Shown here: in pieces, positions 7,440 through 15,901 of the stretch
Numbering within the stretch: the stretch's first letter is position 1
How the letters are laid out: each line of letters opens with the position of its first letter
Source of the DNA: Winogradskyella undariae
GTDB taxonomy: Bacteria; Bacteroidota; Bacteroidia; Flavobacteriales; Flavobacteriaceae
Length of the DNA stretch: 64,000 nt
Assembly: GCF_013285155.1 (NCBI RefSeq)
Contig: NZ_JABTEL010000011.1
Span: 57,609 to 121,608 of the forward strand
Reading direction: 5' to 3'
The notes under the pieces: model-generated
Told to the model about the DNA's origin: nothing
The model's input: only the letters and a program-made list of their open reading frames with translations
Databases searched by the model: none
Program-made: the position numbers and the translations under genes

Positions 7440-8290
7440 TTTCCAATTGTTTGATAAGCAGGTAATCTAAAAGGCGCGAGCCGACTGCGAGATGAGCAAG
7501 GGTGGTGTGATGAATAGCCCGTTGCATTTTTTTGCAAAAGGGCGCAGCACAGCAACGGTTTACCGCAAGGGTGGCGCAGTTTTTTGATTTGTTGTATGGT
7601 GGCTTACTGTTTATTCGCTTAGGTAAGTGTTGTGCTGATTTGAAGTTTTTGACGGTAGGAAAAAGCGAGGATTGGTACTACTCTTACTTGCCAGGACAGC
7701 AGCTGTACCATTTTTTTTATGGTTCTGCTGCGTCCGTTATTGAGATCCTTTAGGTTTATTGTTTCGGTTTCAAAAAATGTGACACCCGTAGACCCACAGC
7801 TTTAACTCTTTTAAATCTTAACGTTTTATGGCCCTTTAATTATCCGTAAAAAGCTACTATTGAGCACCTCTTTACTGTGGGTTTTGCCCGCAGCGACCCG
7901 CAGGCTCGCGAAATATTAAATAGCGGTTGTCCCTTAATTTTTAGCGCTTGCGCTTTGCGCAAAACCGCTTTGGATTTTAAGGTACAAGAGTAGCTATGGG
8001 TGAGGAATAGTGTAGTGTGTGGCATAGTACAAATACATAGTGCTGCGAGGACGTGTCGCCGCAGTAGTGCTATTTATGGTTTGGGCAAGGGGTTGGTTTG
8101 AGCGGTTACTTATGTGGTTTGCGAATTATGAATAAGATACCCACTTTCGTGGGTACTGTGCCTTGCCCAAATGTACTATATAACAAAATGGAACGCCTGA
8201 CGAACACCTTATTACCTGCCTACCTTGATTTTGATGTTAGTGGTTGTGTTTCATAGGACCGCGTACTTCTATGAGTCCTACTTATGTTTT
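7440..8290. other. GC-richer non-coding region of nested hairpins
   Basis: About 950 bp between the EEP gene and mcrC lack a supportable gene. The stretch is visibly richer in G/C than its surroundings and contains several long imperfect hairpins: 7694-7735 (GGACAGCAGC...GCTGCGTCC arms with an ATGG/CCAT inner stem), a TTGCGC-TTT-GCGCAA hairpin near 7951-7968 inside wider AGCGGTT/AACCGCT arms, and a nested structure with arms TTTGGGCAAGG (8080-8090) and CCTTGCCCAAA (8161-8171) around TACCCAC-TTTC-GTGGGTA (8138-8155). Short frames here look like translated repeat sequence seen scattered in Flavobacteriia. It may be attC-like or encode a structured RNA. Confidence 0.55.
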
Positions 8291-8366
8291 ATTTCCTTTA
8301 ATTTGTCCCCAGATTGTCTTTAATCAAAGATCAACGTCTCTACTTCATTTAACCTTTTAAGTGGCT

Positions 8367-9617
8367 TCAACCTATTAATTCTAATAATCTTATAATTTTT
8401 GCCCCCATCCTTTTATCTAAGTCTCCATTATCATTAAGAACAGAAACGAATCCCATCTTACATTGGTGCTCCATTTCTTTAGGCCCCTCCTTTATATGGC
8501 TTGAATAATCATCCGTTAAATAGGATTTAAACTTATTCTCTGCATCATCTCCAGGATATAAAAGCATAGCTTTTTCCGCATCCCAAAAACGACAATAGCT
8601 ATACATCTGGCGTAGATCACTTACCGAAGCAGAACTTCTTAGTGGACGTTTCCATTTCGTGTCTATGATAAAAGTCTTTTCTCCTTGCCGCAATACAATA
8701 TCTGGTCGCAAACTATTATTGCCCCAAAATGATTTTGACTCTTGCCCCGAAACTTCAATACCAGAGCCTTCACAAGCTTTCTTAACTTGCTTTAAGATAT
8801 AAGTCTCCCACAAATCATTCATATCAAATAATAGGGACAACATCTTTTCTTTACCACTTGAAATGTCTGGGGAATAGTTTAAAATAATCAGTCGTGCTAA
8901 CTCTAAAGCCTCAGTATAGCTGTTGGACTTCCGATTTAATTTAATAGTCTTGAGTTGCTGTGCGGTGATTGTTTTCTTATCTACTGCAGGAAAATTCAAT
9001 AGCACTCTACTGCTTAAATCACAAAGCCGTGTACCTTTAGTAAATTGATCAACGATGGTTAAGGCTTTATACAATACCTGATGCAACACGTGGTTAGTAT
9101 CATAAACTTGATGCGTCGTATAAAAACGTTCTTTATGAACCGCATTATGCCTTATATGACCTGCAAATTCTAACTTTCCTTTTAATGCTTTAGTATTTTG
9201 GGTTTGCTTTCTATACTGCTTAATAACTCCTTTTCGAATAAGCGCTTCGACCTCGTGCAAGTACAACTCAAAATAAACTTCTAACAAGTTAAGATGTTGT
9301 CGCTTTACATGAGCTGCACCAGAAGACTCTGCCTTTAGTTTGCCACACGCCTTAAGCATTTGAAGCAACACCCCTTTCCATCTATTATCGTCATCATCCT
9401 TATCCGCTTTCGGGTGAATCTCTATCGTTAAGCCATCCACCTGAATAACACCTACGTACTGGTTGAATTTAACCCCTTTAGCAATAGGCTCAAAATAATT
9501 CCCATCATGGTAGTCATTGAGTTTTAAAAGCGCATCTAAATGCATTTGCTTAAAACCATGCTCACCAACATAAAGACGTTGGTGTTCAAAAACAGATATA
9601 GTCTTACGAGTCGTCAA
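8367..9617 (-). CDS. mcrC: McrC-like subunit of McrBC restriction system
   Basis: 416 aa. The N-terminal part (SVFEHQRLYVG..., GVIQVDGLTIEIHPKAD) fits the McrC N-terminal domain, and the C-terminal part has a PD-(D/E)xK nuclease core, SLRPDIVLRQG ... FIIDTKWKRP, giving catalytic D, D and K. McrC supplies the cleavage activity and stimulates the McrB motor. It starts immediately after mcrB with no spacer, as expected for stoichiometric partners. Type IV systems cut DNA carrying modified cytosine, for example from phages. Confidence 0.9.
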   Translation of the reverse strand: MTTRKTISVFEHQRLYVGEHGFKQMHLDALLKLNDYHDGNYFEPIAKGVKFNQYVGVIQVDGLTIEIHPKADKDDDDNRWKGVLLQMLKACGKLKAESSGAAHVKRQHLNLLEVYFELYLHEVEALIRKGVIKQYRKQTQNTKALKGKLEFAGHIRHNAVHKERFYTTHQVYDTNHVLHQVLYKALTIVDQFTKGTRLCDLSSRVLLNFPAVDKKTITAQQLKTIKLNRKSNSYTEALELARLIILNYSPDISSGKEKMLSLLFDMNDLWETYILKQVKKACEGSGIEVSGQESKSFWGNNSLRPDIVLRQGEKTFIIDTKWKRPLRSSASVSDLRQMYSYCRFWDAEKAMLLYPGDDAENKFKSYLTDDYSSHIKEGPKEMEHQCKMGFVSVLNDNGDLDKRMGAKIIRLLELIG

Positions 9618-12068
9618 TTATTTAGTTCTTTTTACTTCAGCTTCACCTAATAAGAGCTCGATGGCTTCAATGATTGATGTACTATCCACAGGTTTTAAAA
9701 CATAGGTTGCCGTTTTAAAATCATTAGCATTTTCATAATCGAAACTAGCAAATTCAATCTTATCATTTTTTATTTTCTCAACGAAACCTTTCCCTAGCAC
9801 CAAACCTATTTTACCATAATCACCATAAAAGTATTCTTGTAATAAGGGTACTATTTTATTTGTAAATGCCTTGGCTAGTTGCTTTGCTGTTTCTACTCCA
9901 ACAAAATAAGAATGTCCAATTGCATGCTCTCTATCAATCAATAATTCTATACGTTCATTAATGGTTTTTAAAACGTTTGAAAGCCTTATGCCCTCTACCT
10001 CCCCATTTGCTATAATGGCATAATCGGGCATCATTTCTTTGAACTCAAAACGACGGCGTAAAGCGGTATCTAAAGCCTCTACGGAACGGTCTGCGGTATT
10101 CATGGTGCCATAAATATCTAGATTAGAAGGCACGCTGAATTCCTTTTTAGAGTACGGCAGTTTAATACGCAATTCATTTTTAGCCCCTGTTCGTTTATCG
10201 ACTTCAATAAGCGTGATGAGTTCTCCAAAGATGGCGGACACATTGCCACGATTAATTTCATCAATGAAAATAGCGTACCTATTACCAGGGTCATTTTTAG
10301 CTTTTGTACATAGCAATTTAAAGACACCATCTTCAATGGTATAGCCCAAGTCTTTAGCCTCTTCAGCTTCATTTTCTGGCAATACAGGTTTTATACCCTC
10401 TATAAAATCTTCGTAAGCAAAGGACTGATGAAAGGTTACAAAACTGTAATTTTTAATCACCTTATCAGGGTTGGCCTTAAAATTATTAACCTTGTCTAGC
10501 AAATCATATAATTCAGGGACCTGCTCTTTTAAGTCTGCTTCTAATAAAGACCAAGATTTATCTTCATTCTTATCAAAAATAAATGGGGCTTGCCTTTGGG
10601 TATAAGCGACGTTTTTAGACTCTATAATGGTGTGCATTTGCAATGTACCCCAAAGTGTTGCTCTTACATTTTTAGATTCCGAAAGACTCGCTTTCTTTGC
10701 TACCCATCTATTATCTAAAATAGCGTTGACTCTAGCGGTACCCATTTCTAATAAGGCTAAAGCAACAACATGCCACCATGTTAAATCGGATACTGTTTCT
10801 TCAAAAAACTTATCATGAGATATTGAGGTCTCTTCAATAGTATATTTATCAAATAGCTTATCTTTTAAATAAAAGGTTTTACCAGTTCCTGGTGGACCAT
10901 ATAGGATTTGGTTAACAGACCTATCTATGTTTTTCTTATTCATTGCAGCACTTTTACCATTATTTACTTTTTCCGATAAATAAAATTCTTCATGTTCTGA
11001 AATTTTTTGATCCTTTATCCAATCTTCCACATCCAGATCATCAAAAATTATGGTCTTAAGCGCATAATTCGTAGAATTTGCATCTTCTTTCCAGCGTCTA
11101 ATGGATGACTTTATCTCTTCATGATATTCTTGTTCTAAACAAGCCCTATGATTTTCTAAAATAAATTTAGGAATCTCATTCCAATCTGTCAGATTTAGAT
11201 AAAGGTTAATCTTATGATCTCCCCCTTTATATTCATAGATTTCATATTTAAAACCTTGCTGTTTAATCTTTTCTTCAAGTTCAGCATCTATAATAAAGTT
11301 GATGTATGCCTCTCCATTCTTTTCACTATAACCATATACATTTCGCATCCCTATAAAATACATTACGCGATTATCGCTAGAAATGGCTATGCGAGCATCA
11401 TAAGGATCTCGCACCAATTGTTCACTAAACGCACTAGCGTAATCCATACAGCTTTGAAAAAGCTCTTTGTGACTCACTTGTTTATGATAGTAAGCTATAA
11501 AGGTATTTGCATCTGTTTGATCGTAGATTAGTTCTTCATTGATATATACGTCAAACAGCTCACATACCAAACTTCTATTAGGCAAACTTGACTTGAACTC
11601 CGTTAAAGCCAATCCATTCTTTTCGGCAATCGATTTTATAGCCCATTGAAACGGAAATTTCTTGTCCGTTTCATCATGCGCTAGATTATATCTCCAATTA
11701 TCTTCTAATGCTTGTTGCGGCACCTCCTTTTCTATAGTCATAGAAAACCAAGCATTAACCTGATCTGAAGTTATCTGTGATATTGCAGATTTAAAATTTC
11801 CCTTTCTGTATTTGTACAAGGCATTTAAAGCATTTCTATTAGTCCCCTTAGATCGATCTCCAAAATCAAACTCTTTCCCCTTTAGTCCATATAATTCCAA
11901 TACCTCCTTTAGTTGCGGTACTTTAATTTTAAAAAAATCAACAGGCTCCCCCTTAAGATTAACGTAATGATCTTCTATCTTGGATATTGCCTTTTTATAA
12001 TTATAAGCCGTATTCTCTTTTTTATTATCAAAAGCAATCAACCATTGCTCGTATTTGTCTAAACTCAT
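9618..12068 (-). CDS. mcrB: McrB-like AAA+ GTPase of McrBC system
   Basis: 816 aa. Walker A is ILYGPPGTGKTFYL, about residue 390-405; Walker B is AIFIDEINRG; and GTMNTADRS carries the NTxD-type signature that separates McrB GTPases from other AAA+ proteins. The roughly 380-residue N-terminal half should be the DNA-reading module; its first 100 residues resemble a core-binding helical domain and residues 100-330 are mixed alpha/beta and unlike the E. coli DUF3578 module. Specificity therefore cannot be predicted. Upstream 230 bp separate it from the CBS-HEPN gene. Confidence 0.9.
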   Translation of the reverse strand: MSLDKYEQWLIAFDNKKENTAYNYKKAISKIEDHYVNLKGEPVDFFKIKVPQLKEVLELYGLKGKEFDFGDRSKGTNRNALNALYKYRKGNFKSAISQITSDQVNAWFSMTIEKEVPQQALEDNWRYNLAHDETDKKFPFQWAIKSIAEKNGLALTEFKSSLPNRSLVCELFDVYINEELIYDQTDANTFIAYYHKQVSHKELFQSCMDYASAFSEQLVRDPYDARIAISSDNRVMYFIGMRNVYGYSEKNGEAYINFIIDAELEEKIKQQGFKYEIYEYKGGDHKINLYLNLTDWNEIPKFILENHRACLEQEYHEEIKSSIRRWKEDANSTNYALKTIIFDDLDVEDWIKDQKISEHEEFYLSEKVNNGKSAAMNKKNIDRSVNQILYGPPGTGKTFYLKDKLFDKYTIEETSISHDKFFEETVSDLTWWHVVALALLEMGTARVNAILDNRWVAKKASLSESKNVRATLWGTLQMHTIIESKNVAYTQRQAPFIFDKNEDKSWSLLEADLKEQVPELYDLLDKVNNFKANPDKVIKNYSFVTFHQSFAYEDFIEGIKPVLPENEAEEAKDLGYTIEDGVFKLLCTKAKNDPGNRYAIFIDEINRGNVSAIFGELITLIEVDKRTGAKNELRIKLPYSKKEFSVPSNLDIYGTMNTADRSVEALDTALRRRFEFKEMMPDYAIIANGEVEGIRLSNVLKTINERIELLIDREHAIGHSYFVGVETAKQLAKAFTNKIVPLLQEYFYGDYGKIGLVLGKGFVEKIKNDKIEFASFDYENANDFKTATYVLKPVDSTSIIEAIELLLGEAEVKRTK

Positions 12069-12296
12069 AGTCTATTACATTGTTTCTTTCCACACATAAT
12101 TAATCATTACCAACTCTTTAATAGCGTCTTCTGAACATTTTATTGAATTACATTCCCCAAAGGCTAATTTACTTTTTCACCCAATTTTATCTTTACGGAT
12201 AACCGTATTACTGCATAAGGTATACGTTGTTCCGCTTTTTGTTTACTAAAGCATGTTATTGTAGCTAATGATTGCAATATTGATTCGATGACAATT
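12069..12296. other. Spacer between CBS-HEPN gene and mcrB
   Basis: 228 bp with no supportable gene. The mcrB promoter is expected here, reading left. I see no strong terminator hairpin, so read-through from the upstream run is possible. Confidence 0.45.
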
Positions 12297-13115
12297 TTAT
12301 TTGATGTTTATTTCCTGCAAGCTAAACTCAAGTTCTTCGTAGGCATCAAAGAATATATTAATATGCTTTACAAATAGTTCCAATTCTTTTATTTGGTAAA
12401 TAGGAAATTGGTCACCAAACTTTAAGTGAGCCAAATCCTTATTGTGGGCAACCCAATTCCTTACCTTTTTTATTGCTTCTACAGAACGTGTGTTAAATTT
12501 AGATGATAGATAATTTTTGCTAATCATGAAATAGAGCAAATCATTTAAAAAAAATGTCTGAAAAGGATTAAAATTCAATCTACGATTCTTCTCTATTTCT
12601 TTTTTTGAATCATCATTAGGCATACATTTCTTATACCTCTTTTCAAAATGCGAATTGTTTTTAGATTCTTCTTTCATCCATGAAATCAAAGAATCATTTG
12701 TTTCATTCTTTTTAATCAAATAGATACGTATTAAATTTTCAAATTGATAAACTAATTTATACGTTTCAAAATTTATAAAAGAATTATTGTAGTCAGTAAC
12801 GTGGACAACGCCTTTTATAACCTTTTTCTCCATAACAAATAAGACGTCATCATGATTACCACTTTTAAATTTATTTAATGTTTTTGAATCGAAAAGTAAA
12901 TCTGTAGGATTACAAATTAGATCATCAGACAACTTTGTAGTTTGAAATTTATCACCTATTAACTTATAGCATGATTTCCGATCTTTCCCTGGTAAATATG
13001 TGATATTATTATTCTTGCAAAACTTTATTGAATTAGTTACATCTTTCTCTTCGTAAAACATCAAGTCCCTTACATAAATGTCGCTAATAGTTGCATATTT
13101 TATATTGTCTATCAT
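12297..13115 (-). CDS. CBS-domain plus HEPN protein, possible RNase effector
   Basis: 272 aa. Residues 5-110 look like a CBS pair, ending FVMEKKVIKGVVHVTDYNN, the usual last strand and helix entry of a CBS motif, which typically binds adenine nucleotides. The helical C-terminal half contains RNWVAH (R219-x4-H224), the R-x4-6-H signature of HEPN ribonucleases. The pairing suggests a nucleotide-sensing RNase, as in Abi-type abortive-infection proteins. It follows the reverse transcriptase gene by 150 bp on the same strand. Domain calls are from motif reading; function is inference. Confidence 0.6.
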   Translation of the reverse strand: MIDNIKYATISDIYVRDLMFYEEKDVTNSIKFCKNNNITYLPGKDRKSCYKLIGDKFQTTKLSDDLICNPTDLLFDSKTLNKFKSGNHDDVLFVMEKKVIKGVVHVTDYNNSFINFETYKLVYQFENLIRIYLIKKNETNDSLISWMKEESKNNSHFEKRYKKCMPNDDSKKEIEKNRRLNFNPFQTFFLNDLLYFMISKNYLSSKFNTRSVEAIKKVRNWVAHNKDLAHLKFGDQFPIYQIKELELFVKHINIFFDAYEELEFSLQEINIK

Positions 13116-13265
13116 GTTTTCTTTTTATAACCTCTCCCATGAAATCTAATTTAACAAACTAGCTTTCAAAACTTTTACATGAGTTAGAGTTAGTTCTTAT
13201 TTTCTATATTTCACGAGCTCTATTTAATTACTACTTCTTAAACTCTCTTTCTACATTTCATATAA
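13116..13265. other. Spacer downstream of the reverse transcriptase gene
   Basis: 150 bp between the RT stop and the CBS-HEPN start. No gene is visible. It could hold a promoter for the CBS-HEPN gene or a small RNA linked to the RT, but I see no strong hairpin to support the latter. Confidence 0.4.
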
Positions 13266-14966
13266 TTAACCACTATAACCATAACCTGAATCCATTGCAT
13301 CAAAAGACCATGACTCATTCTCATTAAAAAAAGAATCAAGTGTTTCTTCATGTTTTGATTCTGTATTACCATGAAGTGCTCCAAATTCATTAAGAAATTG
13401 ATTCTCTTGGATTTTACTAGCCTTTATATTACCTGAAGCAAATTTAAATAATGGTTCATCTATATTTGTTTCCTCTTTAAACTCTATTGAAATTCCATGA
13501 AATTTAAAAATAGATAATCCTTGTATTTCATATTCATTAGGTGCAGATATACTGTATTTAACAACTTTTGACTTTACTTTAATTACCTGAGCAGCTGCTT
13601 GTGCAGCATTAGAACCTAATTTTAAAACCATAGATATATCCAATGAAATTAAGGCATTAATTATTTCATATTGAAGTTTTAATTCTGGTATGTCCGCAAT
13701 TTTTGAACTTACCATATTTAAATCCTCTTCCGATGATAAATATATTAGTCTACCTACTAAATAGCGTAAAAGTGTATGATGTGATTTTAGCCCAAGTTTG
13801 TTATCAATTTTTAATTCAACCTTAGACTTAAACAAGTCAATATAATATTTATTTAAAATTTTAAAATCATTAACTATTTCTGATACGCTCAGTTTTCTAT
13901 TTCCTATTAAATTACCAAACCAATCTTCTAGTCTACGATTTCTGCGAGACTTTGATCTAATATCTTCTGAAATCATAGGAATATCAACTCTAATACCATT
14001 TTTAATAAATGTGTCATTCAGATCATTAATTTGATCAGGACTGTCTATTACAAATTGCTTAAGAATAACAATATGCTTCATCCACTTGTTTGATAACTCT
14101 TGATCAATTGCAATAGAATTTAATAACCAATCTTTAGCTGATATTTGAAATATTTTATCTTCTTTGTGTAAATCTAAATTTAACGCTTCAAGTAGTTCCG
14201 CTAACTTTTGCGCATAAACCTTTACTTCTTCTGAAGATCCAATGATAATAATATCATCCACATAACGCCAATATCGATTATTGGTTATCGATTCCATTGT
14301 TTCATCAACTTTATTTAGCACTAAATTTGCAATCAAATGACTAAACATAGGACCAACAAGTAATCCCTTTTTATCTGAATCACTTTGAACCTTTTCATAT
14401 TTACTCAAAAAATTTAGACCCAACCTCTTTATTATATCATTTATTTTAGTTTTATCACATGTATCAATCCATTTATCTTTAGCTAATTCTAAGCTAATTG
14501 AAGGATAAAAAGATTTAATATCGAAATAAATAACTTCTTGATCTATATTATTCTCACAAGTTTGCTTAATAGAATCATGTCTATCTTTCCAACCATGCAT
14601 GTAATGTTTATAAATTAAATCTTCTTCATCTGAGACTAAAAGATAACTATAGACAGATTTACTAGAATGAAACTCAATAAAATTTGAACATTCATTTATT
14701 AACACAGACTCCGCTATTATGTCATTTGGTCCTGGTACATAAATCGTTCTTTGTTTAATTTCATTATTTGTAAATGTTTTAAAATGTTTCGTCTTTAAAA
14801 AATTAGGTTTTTTATTTTTTATTGAAAGATTCACAGCGACCTCCTTAGCCCAAACATCTGTTTTACTTGCAGTTGTATCCAGATAATACCTTAAAGACAA
14901 GTAAGCAATAATATCTCTCTTCCGATAATTATTGATTGCTTTTATGGCTATTGTTTCTGATTTCAT
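13266..14966 (-). CDS. Defence-type reverse transcriptase
   Basis: 566 aa. The RT core is complete: motif A VIYFDIKSFYPSI (D149), motif B GLLVGPMFSHLIANLVL (201-217), motif C RYVDDIIII (D237, D238), and motif D near LNLDLHKEDK. About 260 further helical residues follow, as in the Abi/UG group of antiviral RTs (AbiA, AbiK, Abi-P2). No maturase, HNH or retron VTG region is seen. The ATG overlaps the stop of the upstream methyltransferase-like gene by 4 nt, so the two are translationally coupled. The whole pair sits downstream of hsdS. I do not recognise the exact UG class. Confidence 0.88.
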   Translation of the reverse strand: MKSETIAIKAINNYRKRDIIAYLSLRYYLDTTASKTDVWAKEVAVNLSIKNKKPNFLKTKHFKTFTNNEIKQRTIYVPGPNDIIAESVLINECSNFIEFHSSKSVYSYLLVSDEEDLIYKHYMHGWKDRHDSIKQTCENNIDQEVIYFDIKSFYPSISLELAKDKWIDTCDKTKINDIIKRLGLNFLSKYEKVQSDSDKKGLLVGPMFSHLIANLVLNKVDETMESITNNRYWRYVDDIIIIGSSEEVKVYAQKLAELLEALNLDLHKEDKIFQISAKDWLLNSIAIDQELSNKWMKHIVILKQFVIDSPDQINDLNDTFIKNGIRVDIPMISEDIRSKSRRNRRLEDWFGNLIGNRKLSVSEIVNDFKILNKYYIDLFKSKVELKIDNKLGLKSHHTLLRYLVGRLIYLSSEEDLNMVSSKIADIPELKLQYEIINALISLDISMVLKLGSNAAQAAAQVIKVKSKVVKYSISAPNEYEIQGLSIFKFHGISIEFKEETNIDEPLFKFASGNIKASKIQENQFLNEFGALHGNTESKHEETLDSFFNENESWSFDAMDSGYGYSG

Positions 14967-15898
14967 AATCTTTCTGTATTAAATCTTACGACAGCAACAC
15001 TAGTTCTTGATGTAACATCTATTAATCCATGATTAAAAAAGGCCTGTGAAGTTTCTATTTTAATGTCCTCTGTGGAACCAATAAGTTTTTTAAACTTATT
15101 CTTAAACCATTTTATTGCCTTTGGAAAAAAGCTAATAAAACTAATTTTATATTTGGGTTCTAACCAAATTGCGATAGTTGACTTTCCTGAAAAGTGATTA
15201 AAAAGTTTTTCAAATTGATGCTTTACATCGTTCCATTTACCTTCTCTCTCAAGAAATCCTGTAAAATTTGCCAGTAATAAAATTTTATCATTATTCTTTT
15301 GGCTTAACGAAGTTATTTTATTTATTAATTGTAAAGTTGAATCGTCATCTGTAACATCCCAAATTTCAGTATGTAATTGAACATAAATTTCATTCTCTTC
15401 AAGATACTCATTTAATTCATCAAAAGACTCTTTAAAAATATCAATTGCTGTTTGTGAAATTTCACCAGCCAAAATTTCTATACTCATAGGAATAGGCGGA
15501 AACACTTTTTCCTCTCGTAATTGGGCAATATTACAAAGTAAAGAAAGAGAAGCTGCACCTGTACCTGATGGAATATCTGTTATAAATACATCATATCCAC
15601 CAAGGGATTTTACGAATGCGTCTGAAACTTCTTTTAAATCTTCTTTAGGATCTAAAAAGGCTAATTGAAATCGAGCACAAGACCCATTATAATTAAAAGA
15701 ATAATGTTTATGAGTTGCTTCTTCATCTATACCACCAATTTCACCTCGGAAATTGTTTTCAGTAGCTTCAATTAACAAATCTTTTTCACCAAGTAGTTTT
15801 TTCCAACAATCAATTATTGCGTGCGGTAATGTCATTGTTTTCTCTGAACTATCCCATAATGACTTTGGAATCATATCAGGACAAATAATTCTTGCCAT
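14963..15898 (-). CDS. Rossmann-fold, SAM-methyltransferase-like RT partner
   Basis: 311 aa, no recognised family. VFITDIPSGTGAASLSLL (104-121) fits strand 1 and the glycine loop (motif I) of class I SAM-dependent methyltransferases. SIEILAGEISQTAIDIFKES (139-158) fits strand 2 with its acidic end, and ILLLANFTGFLEREGKW fits the motif IV region, though no NPPY-type catalytic motif is present. It may therefore bind SAM or a nucleotide without being a DNA methylase. It starts 3 nt after hsdS and overlaps the RT gene by 4 nt, so it is probably a dedicated partner of the RT. Confidence 0.55.
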   Translation of the reverse strand: MARIICPDMIPKSLWDSSEKTMTLPHAIIDCWKKLLGEKDLLIEATENNFRGEIGGIDEEATHKHYSFNYNGSCARFQLAFLDPKEDLKEVSDAFVKSLGGYDVFITDIPSGTGAASLSLLCNIAQLREEKVFPPIPMSIEILAGEISQTAIDIFKESFDELNEYLEENEIYVQLHTEIWDVTDDDSTLQLINKITSLSQKNNDKILLLANFTGFLEREGKWNDVKHQFEKLFNHFSGKSTIAIWLEPKYKISFISFFPKAIKWFKNKFKKLIGSTEDIKIETSQAFFNHGLIDVTSRTSVAVVRFNTERL

Positions 15899-15901
15899 AA
15901 C

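Noticed and set aside
7532..8025. Two possible small genes (73 aa plus strand, 61 aa minus strand)
   Set aside because: Both run through hairpin-rich repeat-like sequence and have biased, non-protein-like composition. I treat them as translated repeat.
13266..14966. Retron, group II intron or DGR
   Set aside because: No retron-type VTG region and no msr/msd-like structure upstream (the gene overlaps another gene); no maturase or HNH domain and no intron ends; no template/variable repeat pair seen.
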